A stretch of DNA of 64,000 nucleotides from NCBI GenBank assembly GCA_000827265.1, contig KN834759.1:353666-417665 (forward strand). The letters run 5' to 3'. This document shows positions 36,136 through 46,607 of the stretch, in pieces. The stretch is from Collybiopsis luxurians FD-317 M1 (Eukaryota > Basidiomycota > Agaricomycetes > Agaricales > Omphalotaceae). Both the position numbers and the translations under genes were made by a program. Numbering within the stretch: the first letter of the stretch is position 1; each line of letters begins with the position of its first letter. Under the pieces are notes generated by a model. It did not search any database. It saw only the letters and a list, made by a program, of their open reading frames with translations, and was not told the DNA's origin.

Positions 36136-36658
36136 TCATGTTTTAATTGCTGTAATATATTCTATCACGGCGACATGTCCGCGTTTGGTGGGGATCGCGA
36201 TGCAGACAACGTTTAAGAGATATTCAGGGAGTTGAAACTTTCTGCAGAGCGTCGGACTGCGTGTCGAATGTCCACTTCTGGCGGTAACTACATCTACCAA
36301 AAAAATTGCGTTTGTCTGTACAATGATCAGCAAACTTAAAGTGTAGCCTGGTTCGTACACACTTTTCAGTGCTCGCTCCCGGTACCTTACCCCTTCAAAC
36401 GATTTCTGCTTCTGATGAACCATTCTCAGGCAGCCACACAGGAACACTCCATAGAGTACATAGTCGGCAACAAAAAAAATTAGCCTTAATCTCCTCGTAA
36501 GCCCCGCTTTTAAGGGATACTTTGCAGCGGAAGCACATTCACTGTCCGGATCATTTTTGAAACGATACGTATCGCATACCGGGTTCAAGACGGCTGTTCC
36601 ATTTGGGTACAAGTTTCCGGAGCTGTAAATTTCTATGCCATTGAAGATATATTTCAGT
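36136..36658 (-). other. Open frame with membrane-like segments, doubtful gene
   Basis: A long minus-strand frame continues past the NDUFA6 stop. It encodes FFVADYVLYGVFLCGCLRMV and YTLSLLIIVQTNAIFLVDVV, which look like membrane helices, and ends at 36136. Its upstream part overlaps NDUFA6 exons in another frame, and there is no Met between the NDUFA6 stop and the helices except an internal one. It may be a fragment of a membrane-protein gene, 5' exons of the 7TM gene downstream, or chance. Confidence 0.3.
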
Positions 36659-37185
36659 TTATACAACGCCAGAAGCAGCTGGTTTAATCGCGTCCTCATC
36701 CCTGCCTGGGACGTATGATATACCATAAGCAACAAACGATCTCCAGGGCAACATTCGACATACCAGTATAGAACTTTTCCAAAAATGTCTTCGCCTGTGG
36801 TCCCTCCTTCGGCTTCAACAAAAGTCCCATAACCTGATCCGGAAGCTTCCAAGCATTTATTGTTTCTTGATACTCTTGCCTGCTCTTCAACAGCAGAACA
36901 TTGATAGCTCGGAGGTCGGTAACATGGCGATTGGCTTCAAAACGTTGCCTTAATAAATGGCGGACGTATTGTGGTGAATAGTTGAGCGAGTATATGGCTA
37001 TTATTTCAGGAGCCTTGAAGCAGGGCGTTCAGTCCGGGGCGATGAATTTCGAAAATTGGCTGTGAACGTACAGACCGATACCACTCTCTGTACAGCTGAA
37101 TTGTGCGCCTTTTGGCTTCTGCATGGGTGGCTGAGACTGTGGCTGGACGCGCCAGGCGGGCGGGTATAGTGAATGTTGAAGTCAT
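36659..37185 (-). CDS. NDUFA6: Mitochondrial complex I LYR subunit NDUFA6 (B14/LYRM6)
   Basis: Three exons: 37185-37072, 37013-36764, 36705-36659 (136 aa, within the usual length). It is a peripheral-arm subunit of NADH:ubiquinone oxidoreductase that binds acyl carrier protein through its LYR motif. Visible: the basic N-terminus, the LYR segment (TIQLYREWYRS), SLNYSPQYVRHLLRQRFEAN, and a C-terminus KTFLEKFYTG spliced to RDEDAIKPAASGVV. The last 47-nt exon is needed for the family's usual ending; without it the frame would run into an intron. Its start lies 161 bp from that of PDAP1 on the other strand. Confidence 0.92.
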
Positions 37186-37346
37186 GGACGTTGAAAGTAA
37201 TGTTGAGCTCGACGCCGGCGGTAAACGGTAGAGTTCTTGTTCCCACGAATAAGCGCTCATCGGGCGTCAATTCAGAGCGAGTCATTTGCTGTTGATTTTC
37301 AACTTCTTTGCTTCTTCTCTCTCATTCAACCCTCTGACATCTAGCT
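37186..37346. promoter_or_regulatory. Divergent promoter NDUFA6/PDAP1
   Basis: 161 bp separate the two start codons. No TATA box is seen, as is usual for housekeeping genes. Confidence 0.5.
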
Positions 37347-38255
37347 ATGGCCCGCGGAGCAGGTTCGAACTGCTCTCAATTTTGTTGATCATATTTACGA
37401 TCTTTACGATCTGCTTTTTCAGCAAAATTTAAGAAAGGCGGAGGTCGACGGGGCGAAGGACGTCAGTTCAGGCGAGTAGCAATTGCCTTGATGTTCTGCT
37501 TCAGTTCCAATGAATTTTTTGATTTCTATAGTAAAAATCTAGTCCTCGACGAGAACGGTACAGCTGTTTCCACGGACAAGAAGAGGTGAGCCTTTCGAAA
37601 CGCTGATCGCACGAGATCTCCCTCCTTAGTCAAACTCAGGCGAGACAGAAATGCCGAAGGATCGGATTCTGACGAAGATGACGAGGAAGAATCTGAAGAA
37701 GAAGAAGAATCTGAAGAAGACGAGGAAGAAGACGAGGATGAGGAGGAGAAACCGGAGCTATCCCGCGCTGAACGTAAAGAGCTCAAGAAAAAACAGGTCG
37801 CAGAAAAGTTGAAGCAGAAACAGAAACAAGCTGGATTGGGAGGGGGCGACGATGATTCCGAAGATGACTCTGACCTCATTAACCCGAATCACGTCAAGAA
37901 ACAGATGAATATATCCGATCTGAGTGCACCGCGGGAGCTCAGCCGACGAGAGCGAGAGGCAAAGGAGAAGAAGGAAGCTCAGGAGAGGTACTGGAAGGTA
38001 TATCGATCTCGTTCGTTCTGACAATAGTTTTCTAACATGTCTTATTGCAGCTTCACGAGGCAGGCAAGACTGACCAGGCCAAAGCCGACCTTGCTCGTTT
38101 AGCCAAGGTTCGTGCAGAGCGCGAGGCCGCGGCCGCAAAGAGGAAAGCAGAAGCAGAAGGTAGGTCTCATTTAGCCTTTCGTCATACCTATTACGATTAA
38201 CAGTTCGTTAGCCAAGAAAGCCGAAGCTGATGCAAAGAAGGCCAGCAGACGTTGA
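37347..38255 (+). CDS. 28 kDa heat- and acid-stable phosphoprotein (PDAP1/HASPP28 family)
   Basis: Six exons: 37347-37362, 37423-37471, 37532-37585, 37640-37997, 38051-38159, 38212-38255 (209 aa). The layout matches the family: a basic Gly-rich start (MARGAAKFKKGGGRRGEG), a long Glu/Ser/Asp tract, then the conserved core INPNHVKKQMNISDLSAPRE, LSRREREAKEKKEAQERYWK and a Lys/Ala C-terminus (LARLAKVRAEREAAAAKRKA). It is a casein-kinase-type phosphoprotein of poorly defined role. The first coding exon is 16 nt. Intron 2 seems to start with GC (CAG|GCGAGT), because only this keeps FSKNLVLDENGT in frame. Confidence 0.9.
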
Positions 38256-38972
38256 GTGTGATAGCTCTGGACATCGATGGCTCATCTACGCACTATGGCG
38301 CATGGATTTCTTATGCGTTGTCATTGGTTAAATCTAGTCTAACTTTCACCTTGTATGTATAGTATTTCATTGTGACAATTCATTTAAATGTCTGCCCATA
38401 TCTTCGGTCTCCTTGGCAGAGTGATAGATCAACGGGGACGCAATAAGAGTATGGAATGCTCAATAGACATCCTCCGGGATCAGCACTTCCTGTTCCATCA
38501 TTAATCCAGGATGGCACTCTGTGTTTTCTGGGTATCACGGACAGTCACCATAGCGCAAAATCATGACCGCAACTCAAGATGTGAATAGCTGATTTAGACT
38601 CCGCCCACTTGCGCAGCGCATACGCACTCCTCGCCAGACCGAAATCAACGAGATCTCCGCCTATGAACGGTGAGAGGATGAAAGATTTGCTCTTTCGGCC
38701 TAGTTGGTGATAATCCATGGACCTGCCTGGTCCTGAAAGTTTCCGTATTTTGGAAAACGATATATAACTTCCTATTCCTTTCAAATTTTCCTCAGCTGGT
38801 CTCATCTTCTCTTCTTAATTTCAATAGGTGCTGGCCACCTGTAACGTCTTCAGCTCTACCAATTCTCCTTCGTTTTTCCATTTCACGAAGGAACCCTCGC
38901 TCTTAGCCGCTGAGCTCCCTTCATCATCGACCCTCCCCGATTCACCCAACACAACCCCGATTACAACACAAG
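38256..38972 (+). other. Promoter region of His-rich secreted gene A
   Basis: No gene is seen. From about 38450 the sequence is similar to the stretch before gene B (46122-46607), including aggatggcactctgtgtttt (38509 and 46156) and TATATAAC (38761 and 46386). The promoter was therefore duplicated together with the gene. Confidence 0.7.
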
Positions 38973-39830
38973 ATGGTCCACACCCCCTTCTCCGCTACTA
39001 CCTCCGTCCTCGTCGCCGTGCTTTTAACACTCGGGGCGCAGCGTACAGCTGACGCTGCGGCTATTCCCGTAAACCGAGACGAGCCTAGATCTGGCGTTTC
39101 TGGCACTAGTAGCGCTATGTAAGAATCCATATCGTTAACCTCATTGATTTCATAAAACTCCAAGTCGACTGATCGAGTTTTCTATCACTTTCCCTCTAGT
39201 TCATCTACTACTGCTACATTGGCAACAGGCACTCCGGCTGTTGCAATTCCTCATTCATCAAGGATCGGCCTCGCTCGGATTCACCAGAGCAAAAGCGGAG
39301 AAAGCAGTCCAGACCTTGTAGCCAGCGAGGACGACGACGGATTCCGTCATTCCTCAAACCCCGTCGAGTCTTCTGTACCCACACCAAAGAGCGCCCAACC
39401 TGCTCAAACCCACGCTCTCGGAAATGGAAACGGTCGCGAAAAGAAAGGGCCCAAACGACTAGCCTCTGGCTCTGTCTCCTCTCGCAGCGCGAGCGAACTA
39501 GCACGTACGGCCCTGAAAGACACGGGAAAATTCGCATTGCAGGAAACCAAAAACTTGGTCGACGATTTTCTTAATTTCACCAGGAGGGATGTTCCTAAAC
39601 CCGAATCCGCCAAGGAAGGAGGGGAGGAGGGAGAGGAGGAGCTCACCACTGCCCCTACCACCGCTGCCTCTACTGCTCCTGGTACTTCACACTGGTCCGG
39701 GCGACTCCCTCACGCTCACACTCAAATTCATACCCACGCCCACTCACGCCGAAACTCATCCAAGATTCTCACAGACATCAAGAAGGTCGGCAAAGTAGGG
39801 GAGGAGTTGGCGCCGTTGTTATTTTTCTGA
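38973..39830 (+). CDS. Secreted His-rich protein, paralogue A
   Basis: Two exons: 38973-39118 and 39200-39830 (258 aa). The signal peptide (SVLVAVLLTLGAQRTADAAA) is followed by a possible Kex2-type region (VNRDEPR), a Ser-rich low-complexity part (IGLARIHQSKSGESS), a segment shared with the paralogue (ASELARTALKDTGKFAL), and a His-rich motif near the end (HAHTQIHTHAHSRRNSSK). It stops by TGA where paralogue B continues with FERALEEE, so it lost about 20 C-terminal residues. Disordered, His-rich and secreted, it might bind metals or cell wall; that is inference. No known family. Confidence 0.75.
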
Positions 39831-40556
39831 AGGAACACGCTCGAGGAAGAGGTAAATTGAACGTGCAGCAGGATGGGGGGCCGAGCACCGTGTCATTACA
39901 CACTTGAGAGGGGAGAGTTCTTGTGGGCGCTGAACATGTTACAGGGGCCGAACACTGTGTTCACAGGAACGGATTTGGGATAGAGAATTTAGAACATTTG
40001 ATAGTATAGTATTCAATCTACGGTGGAAACTCGTTAAATTCATTCGGGTGATTCGCAACCATTGGACAAGAAATCTCCGAGCCTGCGATTATCGGTTGAT
40101 TGCGTTTCATGCACGAAAATCTTCAATGCTGACTGTTTCGAGGATCTTAATTCAGGTCGAATATTGACAGATCTCTCTTCTTTTCCACTGCAAGTCCGAC
40201 ACTTACACATAGATAGAAAGATAATATAGATACGCAGCGGGATCCCGCACTCGGAACAGCTGGAAGTATATTCGGCTTGCTCGATGCTATGTGCGATTAT
40301 GGAATGCTCTAAGGGGGGCCTGTATAAAGCACTTTGACAACTGTGAGCAGTGGCGCTATGCTAAACAGGAACTCGAACTTTGAATACTGGAAATCGTGCG
40401 GCGGCGCCGGATGTTTGCTCCCAGCCTCGGTCTCTTCGAGCAATGGGCACCCAGTTCATATAAAAGCATCCAGCTGAAATGAAGGTCCAACACATTTCCG
40501 TGAGGGACCAAGTGAACCTGAAAGGCCAGGCCAAGGGTATCCAATCACTTTCAACA
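39831..40556. other. Intergenic
   Basis: This holds the gene A 3' UTR with a faint continuation of the lost coding tail (ctcgaggaagag at about 39841). Otherwise nothing is recognised. Confidence 0.5.
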
Positions 40557-40980
40557 ATGTCAAGCTCCGATACACAAGAACTGTTACCCAGTATTGCACA
40601 AGATACAATCTCACATGTAATCAATATAGTTATCAGTACCGTTGTATGTGGTAAGTTGTAGCTTGTACAATGTAAAAAGTGCAACTGTTGAACATTGAAT
40701 TTGAATTTCACAGGAATGACGGCTTTCGCAACATTTTTTGCACTCTATTTAATGAGGTGGGTCAACTTTATGTATTCAGTCAAGGTTGAGTGCAGGGGTA
40801 GTTTCAGGTCTTTCTAACCTTGATTTCCAGAAGCAAGGATTGGAATTACTCAAAATGTATTCTGATCATATCATTGCTTTCGATTTTTCTCTGTTCTGTT
40901 TGACAGATGATGTATTACGGAGGAGGCCTTCTAACCATAATCCAATTTGAATTTGTCCACCAACTACTGGCAGGTCACAG
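40557..40980 (+). pseudogene. Truncated 7TM-type membrane protein gene running into a minisatellite
   Basis: Three exons (40557-40650, 40714-40756, 40831 on) join in frame to give an N-terminal tail (SSSDTQELLPSIAQDTISHV), one helix (NIVISTVVCGMTAFATFFAL) and a second (CILIISLLSIFLCSV). The frame then meets TGA at 40901-40903. Beyond the stop the same frame still looks membrane-like (MMYYGGGLLTIIQFEFVHQL) before it enters the 35-bp repeats. It resembles the start of orphan agaricomycete 7TM proteins whose remaining helices are gone. Confidence 0.6.
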
Positions 40981-41420
40981 ATGGGTCACTGAATTTTAAT
41001 ACAGTGGGCCCACAAATGGGTTACTGAATTTCAATACGGCGGGCCCACAGATGGGTCACTGAATTTTAATAACATGGGATCACAGATGGGTTACTGGGTT
41101 TTAATACTGTGGACCCACAGGTGTGTCACTGAACCTTACTGCGGGTTACTGGTTTTTAATACTGTGGGTCCACAGATGGGCCACTGAATCTGAATACTGT
41201 AGGCTCACAAATGGGTCACTGATATTTTAATGCTGTGGGCCCACAGATGGATCACTGAATTTTGATACTGTGGGCTCACAAATGGGTCACTGAGTTTTAA
41301 TCCTGCAGTCCATGACAGATGGACTATTGAGTTTTGACATTGTGGCCCGGCCCATGGCTGGTGAATCACTGAATTTCAGTACTGTGTCTACCTGAATTTC
41401 GATACTGTGGCTGAATTTCA
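40973..41420. repeat. 35-bp tandem repeat (minisatellite), about 12 diverged copies
   Basis: The unit is like cacagatgggtcactgaat followed by tttaatactgtgggcc; the first units are exactly 35 bp, later ones vary by indels. Each unit contains the gggcccac core and gatgggtcactgaa. The array begins directly at the end of the truncated 7TM frame and fades out near 41420. Confidence 0.9.
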
Positions 41421-42350
41421 CTACGGCTTGTTGTCACAGTTCACTCATATATATGCCATTCAAACTGTCAGTCGGTCGACACTGAAGAGAATGACCCATG
41501 TATTCAACCTTCTATTATTATATTAACAACATGAAAGTATACATTCGAGTGAATTAGCCCGCGGGCAGAACTCAACCAGTTCGCTGACAGGCCTGACATT
41601 CAGTGTCAGTAGGCCCTGATTAGACGTCATACAGCCATTTGCGAAAAGTTTTGCCCATCTGAGTTTCGTACCGGTGTTTGTTTGTATTTGATATTTGATC
41701 CGATATTTCTATTGAGCCTCACATTGTCTCGTTCGTATACCATGTTTTGTAGCATTTACCTTGAGAAAATGGACAATTTTGAAAGGTGCCTGTGCATACG
41801 TGAAGTAAGGGCCTTGGGGGTTGCTCTGAGAAGCAACAATATCCTATCGCAACACGGTAAATTCACCGACATAACATGATGCACTGGACGGAATTGATCC
41901 GTAGCATCAGAACTGACAGTCCCGGCAAGTGTCCGGAGTCCTGCTTTCGCGCAAAACTGCAATGGTAGGGTCTGTACTGGGCACTTTGATGAAGCATAAT
42001 GCTATTTTCAAAGGTAGGTACGTTGGGCACCCAAAGTGAAGGAATGAGACACAAACATCAAAATAAGTTTGAGTAACCACATTGGGGAGCTGGATGAAGT
42101 TACAAATACAAATAAACAGCTGTTGAAAACTCGAAGGTGTAAAACTTTTTGCAAACGGCTGTACGGTCCGAGAGATATCTGGAAAAAACAACCTACCTCA
42201 AGCATGAACTATAAAAAATATGGGGAATCTGTAATGTTTAGGGGAAATTATATATTATATGGCTCACCACTATTGTTTTTTGGTAGCCATTCAAACTATT
42301 CTCTTTTCAAAATATATAGATGGTGGTGGTCGAAAATCAAAAGAGCAGAA
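41421..42350. other. AT-richer stretch without recognised gene
   Basis: No supported gene. An open frame from 42069 reads into the next gene but has no coding character before the foldback element. Confidence 0.5.
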
Positions 42351-42353
42351 GGT

Positions 42354-42501
42354 GTTGCTGTAACAACGCGGCTAACTTGGGAGACGCAAGCGTCTAAAAA
42401 TTCTGCAAAAGGAAGGTCGGGCCATCGGGGACTTAAGCCTTTTGCGGAAATTTTTAGATGCCCACGACACCCAAGTCAACTGCGTTGTGACGTAAACAAC
42501 T
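42354..42501. mobile_element. Foldback (MITE-like) element with long terminal inverted repeats
   Basis: The left arm (42354-42411) contains acaacgcggctaacttggg and gcgtctaaaaattctgcaaa. The right arm (42438-42500) holds the reverse complement with few changes (ccttttgcggaaatttttag, cccaagtcaactgcgttgt). The loop is about 26 bp. The whole would fold into one hairpin. It has no coding capacity and sits 50 bp before the ATG at 42551. It is small and non-autonomous; no clear target-site duplication was confirmed. Confidence 0.72.
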
Positions 42502-42550
42502 TTTCCCTCTTTCATTCTAACTTCCATCCACCACAAACTGTCCTTTCAAT

Positions 42551-44100
42551 TATGTCAAGTTGCGTCAACTATAGCTTGATCAACTACGAATTCCAGATCT
42601 TAGCCGACGGAGCAATTTTTGATATTGATATCGAGGATCACTCGCCACAGATAAAATCTCGTTATGCAGAAGCCTTTCTGCTTAACCAACTGCGACAAGA
42701 GTACCAATGGTCAGCGCTCGATAGTCCCAAGCCCCTGAAACTTTTCAATCTCGCGAGCTATGACTTACTTGTGGAATTCGGGGACTTGACTAATCAAATA
42801 AAACCTGTTATCGCCTTCCTCGATAAACACAGTGTTCCGATGCCATCGTTCTGGGGTAAATCTATGTATTTGGTAGTCATGGTGAAAGGATCTTGTATGT
42901 ATCCATATTCAATCCTCTCCAGTCAATATGAACTCATCTGCATTACAGATGTCATTGACTTTGCCAAGTGTAAAGACCCCCTCCTCAATCCACATCCATC
43001 TGCTTTACAGTGTCCTGCCAGTGCTACCCCCACCTTCACTTTAATGGACCTAGAATTGAACAAAATCTGAGAGAATCGGGAATTCGAAGATGTTGAAACC
43101 CAGTTAGTGGCAGACATGTTTCAGAAATGGCAATTGTGTAAGGAGGTGAGTATATACCATGTTTAACTATTTCTCAATCTTACATTTACAGGTCATGGCC
43201 AAATTGTCTGACCCGAAGTTCTTGGGTAGCCGTGCTTCTGAGGAGTTCAATTCCAGCCCTACCTTGCCTTCTGACCACCCTGAATCTGAGCATATCCACC
43301 TTACACTGAAGAAGGATTGTCGTAAGGATATGTACTCAAAGTCAGGGATGAAAGAAATGACAGTGGGCAGTCGATTTGTGTATGAATTTGCAGAAAACCA
43401 TGTTGATTGCAAGGATTTGGACATTGTATTGTGAGTAATCAAGGCTTTCTGAGTCTTGTAACTACTGCTAATTTACAAAAGATCTGCTCAAACATGGCCT
43501 GCTCATAAATGTCTCAGTGTCATTTTGGGTGTTGAACTCACTACCTACAACCCCAGAAATGATCTGGGAATTTGGACTCCAGAATATCCTCTTTGGCTTG
43601 GTGAGGTTTGCTCCGATGACAATTTTCCTGTAGGAGAGGAGAGTGATTTTTATTGTCTCCTCTTCCAGGGAGCAGGGCTGGTCTCCTATCTCAACTGGGT
43701 CAAATTTGGACTGGGAGAAGTTAGTAGCTCAGGCTATGTAATTCCTCTGGTGTACATTGATAAACTTTTCCGGGCCCATATATATATCATGCGTCAAGTA
43801 GGTGACCAGGTATGTGAAGTGTTCTTGCTCTTGATATTGATTGCTCATTGACCTTTCCAGTTCCATTTTACCTTAGTCGAGACAGCTCAACTGGGTGAGG
43901 CACTTGGTGCAGCACGGTTCTTGAAATTCCTCTACAACACAATCAAAAAGCCGGCAATAAATGTTGATCTCACAAAGCTTCAGTTAGGCTGGAGGACTTT
44001 GATGGGTATGAGGAAAGAGGAGCCCAAAATGACAAAGGAACCCTGTTCTGAGTCATTTCTGTCCTATCCATTTTACCTAGAGGATGACGAGGATGTATAA
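42551..44100 (+). pseudogene. Orphan AT-rich gene with an in-frame stop
   Basis: Exons 42551-42894, 42949-43145, 43192-43430, 43518-43809 and 43861-44100 join in one frame with canonical splice sites, but a TGA at 43068-43070 interrupts (LELNKI, stop, ENREFEDVETQLV). Protein pieces include INYEFQILADGAIFDIDIED, GKSMYLVVMVKGS, NDLGIWTPEYPLWLGEVCSD and a C-terminus ending YPFYLEDDEDV. No known domain is recognised. Codons end in A/T far more often than in neighbouring genes, which suggests a different origin or weaker selection. It could also be two genes, or read-through. Confidence 0.55.
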
Positions 44101-46121
44101 CATGCAGGCAGTCTGTGACCCTCAGTGGCTATGTTTCTTCATCTATATGTAGTATACATTGGTCAAGTCAACCCTATCTGTACCAGTTAGAAAATCTTTC
44201 ATCATGTCCATACTGTAAAAGCTGCATTTTGATGCACTAGTGTTATGTTTCCATCAGCAACTCTTCACCTGTGTTGAGAGTAACTTTTTCACTTCAACTT
44301 TTCTCAGTGACAACAAACTATCTGGTTTATTATCTCTCATTTGTCCTCAGTCCTACTTGAACAAAATTTCTATTATCAGACTCTCTTCCAGTAGCACCAA
44401 AATGTGGACTTTCCTTTATAGTAAAGGTAGTGCTGAAAGCAAGTAGATCAATATACAATTCCTGTAGTTTAAGAAACTGTTAATCAAATTTATATTTGAT
44501 ATCGTTGAAATCCAGTCTGAATCACCCATTGTCAGTCCAATTTTCGGTCAGCTAAAATCTTATCTATCGGTCAAAATTTCTGCCGAGCAGAATTTTGTCA
44601 CTTTTTCCCTCTTGGGCCAAGGAAATGGAAATAGAGTCTCGATTACAGGAGGAGCGGGAAGTCAATCATGATCGGGTTGATTTAGATGCACTCATAGAAG
44701 GTGTTCTTCCCCCATACTTATAAGCCTTTGCCGCACCTTTAGTACCCAAATGTTCAACTATGCCTTATCTTCTTTTGACCATTTCTTCCATATATATCCA
44801 TCTCCCCTTTAACCATGTCTTATCCCCTTTTACTTATCTTTGAACTTTCAGTTTGTTTCAGATTTGCTATGTTTCGCGCTTCTGCCTTCCTATGCATTCA
44901 CCTTTGTCCTTCTATCTTGAACCCTGACAGATATATTGTCAATGGTAAATTACGTTTCTTGTCTCTTTGGGCTCACTGGTTGGGACTATTTACCAGACTA
45001 CTTCAGCTTACTCACTTTGTCTACATTTCAATACCCCTTCTGTTTCCTATGCTTTGACTGGTAACGATGCAGTCAACAACTCGAATGTAAATTCCTCTGC
45101 GTTCATACATCATCGACTCCCTGCTCGCACTTTTACCTCGAGCAGAAACTATTCATTTTACGGTCTTTGTCTTCTTCATTCATGTGAGCCCTGTGTTTTC
45201 GTGATACATATGCTGTTACAGCATACTTACATACACATTCCTTCGGATGTGTAAATACCTTCATATGTATTACTCGCTCCTTAGCTTTCTTTCTTCTCGT
45301 ACAGTACTTCTCGATATATATCTAGTTGAGTTCTATTGCATGACTGAAAGCCCATCACCCTTACAATTCACTTCCTCACATCTGATCTTTGTAAACTTAT
45401 ATCTCTACATATGATCATTGAATATAACCTCTCAACATTGTGCAGGTCACAAAAAGATTTGTCTGAACTTTGCTTCCATTTGCAGCTGCATCGATGCCTG
45501 GTCAGATGTACACATCTCGATTCTGTCAATTTACTACCCTCTTTATCTGAGAATTCTCAATTAAAGCACTGTATCTTAGACTCTAGAGTCAATTCTCCAT
45601 CCTCCAATTCTTCGAAGCGAAAATCCTCTGATATCTCGGTGTCAGCGATTTAACAGTATAAAACTGTATCAACATTTCAACTGCTGTTGCCTAAAGTTGT
45701 TCCCAAGCCTGAACCTCAGCACAGCCAACAAATATACTCACCTTCATCATGTCCAATGGCCTACTACCGCCCTCGTACCTCTAGTTCCCAGTCAGCGGCC
45801 AATATTGTCGCTGAAATTGAATCAGATTCTTGCTCTGCCAATGGCCACTCGCCACTGTATCCACGACATCGACTTGAAACTTCCTCCTGCTCCTTCCCCT
45901 TTCACTCCTTCCGCATTGTTAGATTCCCCTTTTATTCAGACTCAAGTGGAGCAGTGTGTACAAATTTCTCAGGCTGAGTGAATGTTACCAATCAGTCAGC
46001 AGAAACCTTCGAGCCAAATCAATCCATCAATGCAATAAAGGCAAGGAAATATTCATTACTCTGTCAACTTGATCCAAGTTTCGAAGAACAAGAATAATCC
46101 CTGCTGAGCGCAGTAAGATCT
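44101..46121. other. T-rich stretch with broken frames
   Basis: About 2 kb of AT-richer DNA. Fragments of low-complexity Ser/Pro frames (for example around 45590-45980: SPSSNSSKRKSSDIS, then KVVPKPEPQHSQQIYSPSS after a stop) hint at a decayed gene or transposon-derived sequence. None can be joined into a model. Confidence 0.4.
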
Positions 46122-46607
46122 TTCATAGCCATCCTCCGAGATCAGCATTGATTTAGGATGGCACTCTGTGTTTTGTGGGTATCACGGAGGGTCACTGGCA
46201 AAGTGCACAAACATAAACGCATATTAGACACTGCCCACCCGTGTGCATACATACTTTTCACCAGACCGAAATTAACGAGATCTCCGTCCACGAACAGGGA
46301 GCAAATGCAAGATCTGCTCTGACGGCCTACTTGGTGATAATCCGGGAACTTGCTCTTGAATGTCTCAGAATCAAGTTGGAAACGATATATAACCTTCGCT
46401 GTTCATTTTAGAATTTCCTCAGCTGGTCTCACCTTCTCTTACTTACCTCTACTTGGGTGCCGGTCACCTACAGCATCTTCCGACCTACTGACCCCTACCA
46501 ATCCTCCTTCGTTTCTCTCCTTTAGCTAACGAACCTTCACCATCAGCATTCTCTTCATCGTTCACCCTCCCGTCATTCTCCGATCCATCTAACACAGTTA
46601 ACACAAG

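Noticed and set aside
36136..36852. A 238-codon minus-strand open frame that looks like one membrane-protein gene.
   Set aside because: Its first 65 codons overlap NDUFA6 exons 2-3 in another frame, and the NDUFA6 model is strong. Only the part after 36658 may be real, and it is kept as doubtful.
37347..37380. A tRNA T-arm-like hairpin (gagcaggttcgaactgctc) at the PDAP1 start.
   Set aside because: No matching acceptor, D or anticodon arms lie at the right distance on either strand, and the sequence is the exon 1/intron 1 border of PDAP1.
42069..42550. An upstream extension of the orphan frame beginning at 42069.
   Set aside because: It reads straight through the foldback hairpin and shows no coding character; the ATG at 42551 is a better start.
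45411..45981. Ser/Pro-rich frames that might be a transposon capsid-type gene.
   Set aside because: Stops separate the pieces and no zinc knuckle, protease or polymerase motif is visible nearby.
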